This document shows, piece after piece, positions 44,766 to 53,707 of a stretch of DNA of 64,000 bases (positions are counted from its first letter, which is position 1; every line of letters starts with the position of its first letter). The notes beneath the pieces are model-generated. The model made no database searches. It had not been told where the DNA came from and was given only the letters and a program-made list of their open reading frames with translations. The position numbers and the translations under genes are program-made. This DNA is from Pyramidobacter piscolens. Its GTDB lineage: Bacteria > Synergistota > Synergistia > Synergistales > Dethiosulfovibrionaceae. The stretch is from contig SFDM01000003.1 of assembly GCA_004558205.1 (NCBI GenBank), positions 62,001 to 126,000 on the forward strand, read 5' to 3'.

Positions 44766-46967
44766 TCAGCTCCTTTCCGGCCCATCCTTGGCAGGGGCCT
44801 TTTTTTCGTGGGGTATGGCCGGGGCGGTCTTTGCCGCTTCCAGTTGCGCCCGGATAGAGGGCTTTTCAGCCGTCCGCGCCTTGCGCTGTAATTCCGTGGG
44901 ACGCTCCCCGGTCAGGGGCTTAATACATGGCAGGGAATCGCAGGCATAGAACGCATTGGCGGTAAGCTGCCGCTGCCATGCCTCCGCGCTGGGTGCCCAT
45001 CGGAAGCCGCTGCTTTTCAGTTCGGCGCGGGTGTCCGCGTCGGGCTTTCCCTCAAAGAAAATTTGCAGGCGGTTTTCCTCCTTGTTAATCTCCACCTTGC
45101 CGCCGTCAAACTCCCAGCCAACATAAGCGGTATCGGCCTTGCGCGTCAACTCGGCTATGCGGTCTTTGACACGGTGGATTTCCGCGTTATTGTTGGAGAG
45201 CGCCCACGAAGCAAAGGGCTTATCCTCCATATGCCAGCCTTTCGCCATATCTGCCTTTAACTTTTCAATCCCTTGCGGTGACAAATTGGGGCAGCCGTCC
45301 AGCGTCTTATGCTTGCGGTGATAGGCATTGACGGCTTTCATGGTTTCCTGTGACTGTTCCAGCTTGGCAAGTTTTTCTTGCAGCTTGATAACGGCGTTCG
45401 GGTCGTCCGCGCTGATACCTCCCGTGCCGGTGCCACGGATTTTATCAAGCAAGCCCTGTATTTCCCGCCATTCCTGCATATTGCTGTCCATTGCGGCATT
45501 TTGCTTTTCCTTTTTCCGCACGGGGAAATTAGACGGCCCGGCAATCATTACAGAGGGGACGCGGCCCATAATCTCGTTATGATGGTTCATATTTGCCGCC
45601 AGCTTCCGGCAATAGGTATCAAGCAGCCGGTCGATTTTTTCATGGTACATAGGGTCAACATGTTTCTTTTGCCGCTCCGCAAGCTGTACGGCCTCGTCTA
45701 CCATTTGCCGGTATTCGGACGTTGCGCTGCCTTGGCGGTAATCGGAAAAGCTGATTGCTTCCTTGGCGCGGCGGGCCGTTGTTTCGTTTATGGAATAGTA
45801 CGGAGTTGCCGGGGTCGGCTCCTTGACCGGTTCCGATTCCTTGGGTTCTATTGCCACATCGGAAAAAGAAAGCTGCTCCCCGGTCGTTGCGTCAGCCTCC
45901 GGGGTGTCCGTAGCCGGGGTATCGGTCTGCTCCTGTACCGGCTGGGAAGAAGAAAGCGGCTCGTATCCGTTGGCAGCGTATTCCTCCACGGTCATACCAG
46001 CGGCAACGGCCTCCTGCCTCACTTCCTCCCGTACCTGCTCCCGATAGGCCAGCAGCTCCGGGGTGTAGGTGTCCTGCTCCTTGGGCATTTCGGGCAGATG
46101 ATATTCGCCGGTGGCGGTGTTCAGCTCATGGCGGCAATCGTCAACGTAGGTCTGCACGGCCTCATAGTAAGCAATTTTGCTTTGGTCTAGGGCGTCCGGT
46201 TCCGGCAAGGCCCGCAGCATTTCCAGCTGTTCGGCCCCGGCTCGTTCCAGCTCGGACAGATTGCAATGCAGCTGCAAATAGGGGATAAACTCATTCAGCA
46301 GCATTTCACGCCCGGCTTGGTCTTTCTCCCACGCCTCCGGGCCGTCCGTGTGCAGGACATAATTTTTCCACTGTTCATCCTTGGCGTAGTATTCGTGATA
46401 CGCCTTGATATGCTGCACAAGGCCGCCGTCACCGTCACCGAAGTCCTGCCGTCCCTCGTAGGTGTCAAGCTCCCCGTGCATGGTGAACGCAATGGAAAAC
46501 GCGGTCTTGTCGTAACCGTCGCCATGCTCCGCGTCCAGCTTTTGAAAAAGTAGGTCAGCCTTGGCAAGCGGAATTTGTTTGCCCTCCCGCAGCTGGTCGC
46601 TCTCGCTCCAAATAACCGTAACAACGGGCTGGATTGCCGGGTCAAGCTCCGGCGGCAGGTTGTTTATTTGCCCGTCTATCATGTTGGTATTCTGTTCGCT
46701 GCTCATTTCAGCGGCGGCCAGCGGGTTTTCCTTTTCGGTGGCCCGCTGTTGCTCTAAGAATTGTGGCACCTCGGAAAAGCCGAAGCTGTCCACATAATAG
46801 GCCCGGTCGCTGCCGCCTTGGTGCAGCACCACAATGTCGGACACGGAAAGGGAATGGCCCTCGAAGTCCTCCGGGCGGTCGTTGTTGAAGCGGTCATAAA
46901 TCCCGTCCAGCGTGTCGCTCCCGGCCAGCGGTGCGGTGTAAATCTGGTCGTAGTTCTGATTCTCCAC
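44766..46967 (-). pseudogene. Polyvalent YodL-DUF4316 protein, 3' part of a split gene
   Basis: The frame codes for 733 residues. It begins inside a YodL domain (YDQIYTAPLAGSDTLDGIYD, then GHSLSVSDIVVLH and AYYVDSFGFSEVP). Further on are helical regions and a C-terminal KPSIRAQLEAAK tail. The first GTG has no clear ribosome binding site, and the missing first part of the YodL domain is encoded in the upstream frame (46754-48790). It is therefore most simply the second half of one large gene broken by a frameshift near 46968-46973. Confidence 0.75.
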
Positions 46968-48790
46968 GGAAGGCCCGCCGCCTGCAATCGTTCCAGCGGT
47001 TCAAAGCGGTGGTAATGGAGGGCGTCGCCGCTTTTCAGCTGGTAAATGGTGAAGCTGTCCGGCCCGGCCTGCTCCGTGGTGGTCGGCTCGGCCTGCTTGC
47101 TGGGCAAATCATGTGTAAACCGTTCTGTAAGCGTCTTTTCTGCACGTTCCCGAACGGTATTACTCATATCGAGTGTGTATAGTCTTGCGGCAGAGGAAAA
47201 GCCCACGTTGTTGAAAACATAATCAACATCGGTATCCTTTAACGCTCCTGCTGCAAAATAGTTATCCCTTGTGATATTTTCGCTGACTTTACCGCCCGCA
47301 ATTTCATAATTCAACCCGGTTTCAATATGGGCGCGGATTTTTCCGTCAACTGCCAGCGTCACGAAATACCAGCCCATATTCCCACCGCTTTTATCATCCG
47401 AACCATCGTTAAACTCAACATTAAGCAAGGTATAGGGCTTTAGCCCCTTTTGTAAAGCTATCTCATTGTCTTTGGCTTCTCGCTTCATAAGGGCGGCAAC
47501 AGCCGTTTCTTTTGCAGCTCTTACAATTTCCGGGTTATATTGTACCAAAGCACTATTTACACATTCGTTTTGCACCCTTGCGGTTTTAGCCTTTGGGGTA
47601 AGGCGATTGTTCAGGTAAAGGGACGTGCCATTGTCAAACTTGATAGATATATCGCTTGTACCACGCCATTTGCCAGTACATGGGGAAGTCTCAATTTTGC
47701 CGGTCTTATTGCCAAATGTTTGCGCGATAATATTTATCTTGTCTTGCATAGGCAGCTTTTCATAACGCTTTGCTATTTCTACGGCCTGTTGTTCCAACGC
47801 TGTAAGTGTTGGGACTGGCGGCTCGGCCTGCTCCGGGGCCTCCACAGCAGGCGCGGCTTTTTGCTGCTCCTGCTCCTTGATAAGCTCCCGGTACTTTTCG
47901 TCAATGGAGGTAATCAGGCCCGCCGCCGTTTCCCGGATGGTGGCAAGGGAGGCTTTCAGCTCCTTGGTTTCCCGGCCGCTGCTCCATCCGGCGATATAGC
48001 CAAAAGAATAATCAGCCGTATCTATGCCGTAGTGCTGGCACACGGTATAGGCTACGCTTTCGGCCTCCACCTCGCGGGTGCGCTGGTCTTTCCGGTTTTC
48101 CGGGAGGACGTTTTTTTCTTTCTCGGCGTAGTAGTTGTGCAGGGTGGCATGGGTGATTTCATGGATAGCCGTCTTGACGTTCTGAATCTCGGCCATGCCC
48201 TCCTTGATAGCAATTCGCTGTTCCTGATAGTTGCAATAGCCCTTTGCGCCGCTGGTGATTGCCTCAAAGCCAATCGGAAACGGCGCGGTTTGCTTTAGCG
48301 CCTCGAAAAACTCAGGGTAATTCTCCACGTCGCCGGTCAGTTCATTCACGCCCAGTTGGGGCAGCGGTTCACCCTCGGTCTGGCTTACGTCAAAGACGGT
48401 CACGGGCTTAAAGGCGGCCCGCGTTACCTCCATAACCTCCGTGACCGGCTTGCCATCCGCGCCGGTCATGGCCCGCTGGGTCACGGGGTCGATTTTCTCC
48501 ATTTCCACCATTTGCTTAAAGGGCGTCGGGGCCAGAATCTTAATGCCGTGTTCGCCCCGCTTGACGTGCCGGTTAAAATTTTTCTGCCACGCCCCATAGC
48601 CTGCCACATGGGAGGCGTCGGGCCGCTGCATGAAGATTAACAGGCTGTTGCTGGCCGAATAGTCGTAAAACTTGGACATGGTTTTTAAGTAGTCGGTGTA
48701 CTGGCCGCTGGAAAACAGGTCTTGTAGCCCCTTTTCCAGCTGGTCGGTGATTTCCTTTAGCCGGTCGCCCGGCTTTTGATACTCTGCCAT
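46754..48790 (-). pseudogene. LtrC-like polyvalent protein, 5' part of a split gene
   Basis: 678 codons to the stop at 46754. The start at 48790 has GGAGC before it. The N terminus is an ArdC/LtrC-like ssDNA-binding domain (DYSASNSLLIFMQRPDAS, then GYGAWQK), followed by a zincin with HEITH at 210-214. After residue ~607 the YodL domain begins (IYQLKSGDALHYHRFEPLE) and goes out of frame at GLPWR. The final 70 residues are the next frame read wrongly. Loss of one base near 46968-46973 restores the joint. LtrC-like proteins may protect incoming DNA. Confidence 0.8.
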
Positions 48791-48828
48791 AGAAAAATGC
48801 TCCTTTCCGATTTTTGCCCATAAAAATA

Positions 48829-48863
48829 GCCCCGGCATGGGTGGGCAAGTCCCATGCCGGGGC
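48829..48863 (-). terminator. Strong hairpin upstream of the LtrC-like gene
   Basis: GCCCCGGCATGGG (48829-48841) pairs with CCCATGCCGGGGC (48851-48863). A T-rich run follows in the leftward direction. It partly separates the LtrC-like gene from the upstream transfer genes. Confidence 0.8.
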
Positions 48864-49056
48864 GGTGTTGCGGACTGTTAGAAGCCTGTTTTCGGGGGTG
48901 CAGGATAAAAGATACCGGCTCCCTCGGTTGTGCGTCTACAAAGCCCCATTCTGTCAGGCTTTTTCGTGGCCTATCTGTCCGCAATGCTGGGCCATATGGC
49001 CCGAAATAAAAAGCCGTCAGACAGGGCCGGTATTGTTCCTATGCGGGGTCGGCCCG

Positions 49057-49359
49057 TTACTCCGTTGTGGGGGATATGCCCCTTGTGGGCGGCCTTGCGC
49101 CCGCGTTCAAAGCACGTTCCCGGTCAGCGGCCCGGCGCTCGTCGCTGTACGGCTCCCGGATGGAAACGCAGCTTTTCGGCACAAGGTAGGAAACAGCCCC
49201 GGCCTGTTCGGGACGCTCTAGTGCCACTTTACCGGGGAATTTCAGGGCCATACGCTCCAATTTCTCTCGCAGTTTTTTGTTGTGGGTATAAACGCTTGCG
49301 GTGGCCTCGGCCTCGTTAAACAGGACGATAGTTTCCTGTTCCAGCTTGGAAAGCTCCAT
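49057..49359 (-). CDS. Small conserved ICE protein, function unknown
   Basis: A 100-residue protein directly after the topoisomerase gene. The N-terminal half is helical (MELSKLEQETIVLFNEAEAT, then HNKKLREKLERM). A GAGGG site precedes the ATG. It has no membrane segment or enzyme motif. Proteins of this look accompany the topoisomerase in related ICEs, but their function is not known. The 266-bp stretch 48791-49056 beyond it holds only the hairpin at 48829. Confidence 0.55.
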   Translation of the reverse strand: MELSKLEQETIVLFNEAEATASVYTHNKKLREKLERMALKFPGKVALERPEQAGAVSYLVPKSCVSIREPYSDERRAADRERALNAGARPPTRGISPTTE

Positions 49360-49368
49360 AGGCGGCCC

Positions 49369-51453
49369 TCACTTTCTCGCTGGAAATTCCAGCTTGAAGC
49401 TCACAAACTGCCCGCCCGTATCGTCCAGTAGCACCACGGCGTCGTAGGTTTTGCCGGTCTTTTCGGAGTGGCAGCCGGTCAGCGTGGCCCGGCCCTCTTT
49501 CAGCAGGGCGGCGGCGATTTTTGCCGTCAGCTCCTTTTTCTTGGCCGCAAAGAAACGGTTGTCTTTCCAGAGGGCAAAACCGCAGGCCCGATTTTCACAG
49601 GTAAAGCCTTTTTTGCCCTCCACCACACGCCCGCCGCAGCGGGGGCAGGTTCCCACAGCCTCCCGGACAGGCCGGAACAGGGAAACGTCCGTGCCCTCCG
49701 GCAAAGTACCGTAGTTTTCCACCAGCTGGGAAGAAAGGGCGGCAATCCCGGCCATAAAGTCAGCGGCGACCAGTTCCCCGCGCTCCACCTGTTTGAGCTT
49801 ATTTTCCCACTCGGCGGTAAGGGCCGGGGAAGTGATAAGCTCCGGCAGTATGCCGATAAGCGCCGCGCCCTTGGGGGTAGGCAGCATGTTCTTCTGTTTG
49901 CGCTCTACAAAGCCGGTATGCACCAGTTTTTCAATGATACCGGCGCGGGTGGCCGGGGTGCCTAGCCCCTTGCGCTCGGCGTCGTCGGGCATATCCTCCG
50001 CGCCCGCCGTTTCCATACTTTGCAATAGCGTGTCCTCGGTGTAGTGCTTGGGCGGGGCGGTGGTTCCCTCCCGGACGGCGGCATTGACACGGGGAAGCTC
50101 CTGCCCCTTGGCCAGCTCCGGCAGCGGCGGGGCCTCCTTGTCGTCGGGCTTTTCTTTCAGGGTAGCCCGGAAAGCAGCGTCAGCCGATTTCCAGCCGTAG
50201 GCTGTCACTGTCCGGCCCTTAGCTGTGAACGTGAGGCCGCCGCAGGAGAGGGCCGCCGTCGTTTCGGCGGTGATATGCCTTTCACCCACAGCACAGAGAA
50301 GCCGGGCGGCAATCAGGAGCAGGACGGATTTTTCACCAGCAGGCAGCGCCGCAAGGTCGGCCCCCGGCATGGAGGCGGTGGGGATAACGGCGTGATGGTC
50401 TGATACCTTGGAGCCGTCCACCACACGCCCGGCGTCCACGGTGGGAACAAGGCCGGTGGCAAAGGGCAGCGCCCCGGCCACGGCTTCCACCAGCGCGGGC
50501 AGGCCCGCCGCCATGTCCTCGGTGAGATACCGGGAATCCGTGCGGGGATATGTCACCAGCTTTTTTTCATACAGGGCTTGGGTGTAGTCAAGGGTCTGCT
50601 GGGCCGTGAAGCCATAAAGCCGGTTGGCGTCCCGCTGTAAGCTCGTCAGGTCGTAGAGCTTGGGCGGCAGCTCGGCCCGTTCCTTACGCTCGACACTTTA
50701 GACGGTGGCCGTCTTGCCGCCGCAGGCCGCCCGCATATCCTCGGCGGCCTTTTTGTCGGCCAGCCGGTCGCTTTCGGCGGTGAGCGTTCCGGCCATAAGC
50801 TGCACGGTGTAAAACTTCTGTCTCTTGAACGCGGCAATCTCACTTTCCCGCCGCACCAGCAGGGCCAGCGTCGGGGACTGGACACGGCCCACGTTCAGGG
50901 TCGCGCCGTACAGGACGGAAAAAAGCCGGGTAGCGTTAATGCCAATGAGCCAATCCGCTTGTGCGCGGCATAGGGCCGAATGATACAGGCTTTCATAACT
51001 GGCCCCGTCTTTCAGGTTGGCGAAGCCGTCCCGGATTGCGCTTTCTTCCATGCTGGAAATCCACAGGCGCAGGGTGGGCTTATGGCAGCCGCAGAAGTCA
51101 TACACCAGCTGGAAAATGAGCTGGCCCTCCCGCCCGGCGTCGGTGGCACACACCACGGCGTCCACATCGGCCCGGCCCATCAGCGCCCGCAGGACGGCAA
51201 GCTGTTTTTCCTTGTCCCGGTCGGCGGCATACTGCCAGCGTTCCGGCAAAATGGGCAAATCCTCATAGGCCCACTTGGAATACTTGGCGTCGTAGGCGTC
51301 CGCAGAGGCCAGCCCGATAAGGTGGCCCACACACCATGACACCAGAAAACCGCCGCCCTCGGTGTACCCGTCTTTCCGGGTCGTCGCTCCCAGCACATGG
51401 GCGATACTTTGCGCCACGCTGGGCTTTTCCGCAATGATAAGTTTAAGGCTCAT
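49369..51453 (-). pseudogene. topB: Topoisomerase III, interrupted by an in-frame stop
   Basis: The gene reads as 694 codons from the ATG at 51453 (AGGAGG upstream). The first 251 residues hold the TOPRIM domain (LIIAEKPSVAQSIAHVLG, CATDAGREGQLIFQL). At codon 252 (50698-50700) there is TAA where related proteins have Lys (TATV-K-SVERKE). The same frame continues with SVERKERAELPPKLYDLTSL and then the active site TYPRTDSRY (Tyr302), and ends with a zinc-ribbon CPRCGGRVVEGKKGF. So a single nonsense change separates TOPRIM from the catalytic tyrosine. The overall length is normal. Confidence 0.88.
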
Positions 51454-51634
51454 TCCGTTTTGCCTCCTTTTCCTCCATGATTTTTCTAAGGCAGACGCCC
51501 ACACAGGGCTTGCCGGTGTGATAGCCGCAGCCCCGGCATTTGCCGGGCGGCCTAGAAACGGGCGACGGCCCCGGACTGCTCCGGGGCCGCTGCACCATCA
51601 TTCTTTCAAAGGGCGAATCTGTAAAATAGGTCAT
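51443..51634 (-). CDS. Small cysteine-rich ICE protein
   Basis: A 63-residue protein overlapping both neighbours (4 bp with the DUF4366 gene upstream, 11 bp with topB downstream). MTYFTDSPFERMMVQRP begins it, and the C-terminal CRGCGYHTGKPCVGVC has four cysteines that could bind zinc. The same pattern is seen in related ICEs next to the topoisomerase. Its role is unknown. The overlaps with genes on both sides suggest it is translated. Confidence 0.6.
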   Translation of the reverse strand: MTYFTDSPFERMMVQRPRSSPGPSPVSRPPGKCRGCGYHTGKPCVGVCLRKIMEEKEAKRNEP

Positions 51635-53451
51635 TCCTCGCCCTCCGTTTCTTCCTCGTCGCCGGGGGCCTCGTCCTGCTCGGCGTAGTCCTCCGATTCG
51701 GGCAGCTCGTCGGCCTCCCCATCGGCGGGGGCGTCCTCAAACTCTATATCCTCGAAGTCGTCCGCGTCGTCTAAGTCTTTCTTGGGCTTTACCACCTTAA
51801 AGTAATAGCCCGCGCCGCCAGCGCCCAGCACCAACAGCAGGACAATCACAATCATGCCGGTGTTATTTTTGGCCGTGGCCGGTTGCTCCGGCTCCCCATC
51901 GGCGGCGGGGGCCTCCGGTTTTGCGCCTATGCAATCGGTCAAATCCAGCTTGCAGGCCGGGCATTTCACATTGACCGCGCCCGCCTCGCATTGCTTGGTG
52001 CAATCGCATTTTTGCGGCAGGGGTTCCGTGGTCGCCGGGGTGCTGCCCGCCTCGTCCTCCTTTTCAGCCAGCGCCAGCAGGTCGCTTTCCGTGACGGCGT
52101 TCAAGAAATATACATTTTTGTTGTCCCTCTGCTTGTCGATTACAAGGTAAAATGTGTTTTCGGCGGGGGTGACGATGGTGTAAAACTCCTTGCCGTCCTC
52201 GTCCGTCACATTGTCAACGACGGTCGCCTGCCCGTCCGGGGTCAGGGGCTTATTTTCTACCGGCTGGGAAGAAGTACCGGCGCTGTCCGTTTTGCCGGTG
52301 GTTCCGGTCGTTCCGGTAGAAGTGCCGCCGCTGGGCTTGCCGGTGGAATTGGCCGTGCCGCTGGGCGGTGTGGTGGCAGGGGGTGTCGTTGTAACCGGCG
52401 GCGTTACGGTTGGTGTAGTGGTGGTTGGCGTGGTAGCCGGTGGCGTGGTGGGCTTTGTTGTATCGTCTTTTTTGCTGTCCGGGTCGGTATAATTGGGGTT
52501 GTTCAGCTGTACGGTTTTGGATTTATTGCCCGCATAGTCTACCGCTTGTACGGAAATCTGCTTGTAATCGTCGTCTAAATCCCGCAGGCGCACGTCCAGC
52601 GTCCCGTTTGTCAGGTCGTCGTAACGGTCGCCGTCAATGTAAATGGCGTCCACGCCGGAAAGGTCGTCGCTGGCCTCCACGCGCAGCAGCTTCCCGTCGA
52701 TTCCCGCCTTGATGGTCGGGGCCGTCCGGTCGAAGCACTCAATATACCGGCTCTTGGTGTGGGCCTTGCCGCTCTTGTCGGTGACGGTGATGTAAATGGT
52801 ACAGTTTTCGGAAATCTCCAATGTGGCCCGGTTGCGGTCGGTGAGGTCGTCGGTCAGGTCTATCCAGCTGCCGCCGCGCTCAATTTTGGCCTCCACCGTT
52901 TTCCAGCCGGTGCCGTTCTCGTCAGTGACACGAATTTCCACGCTGGCCGTCCTCGTATGCCAGCCAGAGGGGGCAAGAATAGAAATGCCGTAGGAGGGCG
53001 CGGGGGCCGGGGTCGGCTCCGCTGCCTTGCCCTTGCAATCCGCAAGGGTTAGCTTGCAAACGGGACAATCCAGCTTGACCGTCCCCGCCGCACATTTCAC
53101 GGTACAGGAGCAGACGGGCGCAGGCTCCGGCGCTTTGCCGGTACACTTGGCAATATCGGCTTTGCAGACCGGGCAAGCCTCGTTTTTGGCCGCCTCGGTA
53201 CACTTGGCCGTACAGGAGCAGGTGGGCGCGGGTTCCGGTTCCTTGCCAGTGCAATCCTCGACATGAGCGGCGCAGACGGGACAATCCACGTTTGGAGTGG
53301 TGGCCGTGCATTTTACGTCACAGAAGCAGGTCGGGGCGGGCGGTTCGCCCTCGGCCAACACAGCCGGGGCCATCCCCAGCAGGGGGACACACAGAAGCGC
53401 AGCGCACAGCAGCAGCGCCACGGCCTGCTTAATCGTTTTCAGTTTCTTCAT
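51631..53451 (-). CDS. CD1107/DUF4366 family surface protein
   Basis: A 606-residue exported protein anchored at its C terminus. The signal peptide is MKKLKTIKQAVALLLCAALL. Three cysteine-rich units follow (CxCxxKC...CPVC...C), with a fourth near residue 490 (CDCTKQC ... CPACKLDLTDC). Between them lie an Ig-like beta region and a long Thr/Pro stretch, 325-390, which looks like a wall-spanning linker. A membrane helix (IVIVLLLVLGAGGAGYYF) and an acidic tail end it. It is probably a cell-surface transfer factor of the Clostridioides type. Confidence 0.85.
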   Translation of the reverse strand: MKKLKTIKQAVALLLCAALLCVPLLGMAPAVLAEGEPPAPTCFCDVKCTATTPNVDCPVCAAHVEDCTGKEPEPAPTCSCTAKCTEAAKNEACPVCKADIAKCTGKAPEPAPVCSCTVKCAAGTVKLDCPVCKLTLADCKGKAAEPTPAPAPSYGISILAPSGWHTRTASVEIRVTDENGTGWKTVEAKIERGGSWIDLTDDLTDRNRATLEISENCTIYITVTDKSGKAHTKSRYIECFDRTAPTIKAGIDGKLLRVEASDDLSGVDAIYIDGDRYDDLTNGTLDVRLRDLDDDYKQISVQAVDYAGNKSKTVQLNNPNYTDPDSKKDDTTKPTTPPATTPTTTTPTVTPPVTTTPPATTPPSGTANSTGKPSGGTSTGTTGTTGKTDSAGTSSQPVENKPLTPDGQATVVDNVTDEDGKEFYTIVTPAENTFYLVIDKQRDNKNVYFLNAVTESDLLALAEKEDEAGSTPATTEPLPQKCDCTKQCEAGAVNVKCPACKLDLTDCIGAKPEAPAADGEPEQPATAKNNTGMIVIVLLLVLGAGGAGYYFKVVKPKKDLDDADDFEDIEFEDAPADGEADELPESEDYAEQDEAPGDEEETEGEE

Positions 53452-53689
53452 GGTCTAAGCCCTCCTTTTCTTTCAATAAAACAGGCGTCCCGCTTTTCTC
53501 ACGGAACGCCTTGATAAATGCGGCAAGCTCGGCGGGCGACGCCTCCACGCCGCGCACCAGCTCCACAATCTCGGTGTTTTCAAGCTCGGTTTTCTGCTTT
53601 TCCAGCTCCCGCACACGGGAATTGTACTCGCTGATTTTGGCCTTGGTTTTCTCAATCTCGGCCATTACCTTGTCAATTTTCGCGCTCAA
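53429..53689 (-). CDS. DUF4315 family protein
   Basis: An 86-residue coiled-coil protein (IDKVMAEIEKTKAKISEYN, then RVRELEKQKTELEN). This is the DUF4315 pattern. It is always found in this type of ICE next to the CD1107 and NlpC/P60 genes. Its C-terminal part ASPAELAAFIKAFRE is conserved. The 3' end overlaps the start of the surface protein gene by 23 bp. The role is unknown. Confidence 0.78.
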   Translation of the reverse strand: MSAKIDKVMAEIEKTKAKISEYNSRVRELEKQKTELENTEIVELVRGVEASPAELAAFIKAFREKSGTPVLLKEKEGLDHEETEND

Positions 53690-53707
53690 ATAAATGCCTC
53701 CTTTCGG

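Noticed and set aside
46960..46980. Programmed -1 frameshift in the LtrC/YodL gene
   Set aside because: There is no X-XXY-YYZ heptamer at the joint and no strong downstream pseudoknot visible by eye, so a simple indel is preferred.
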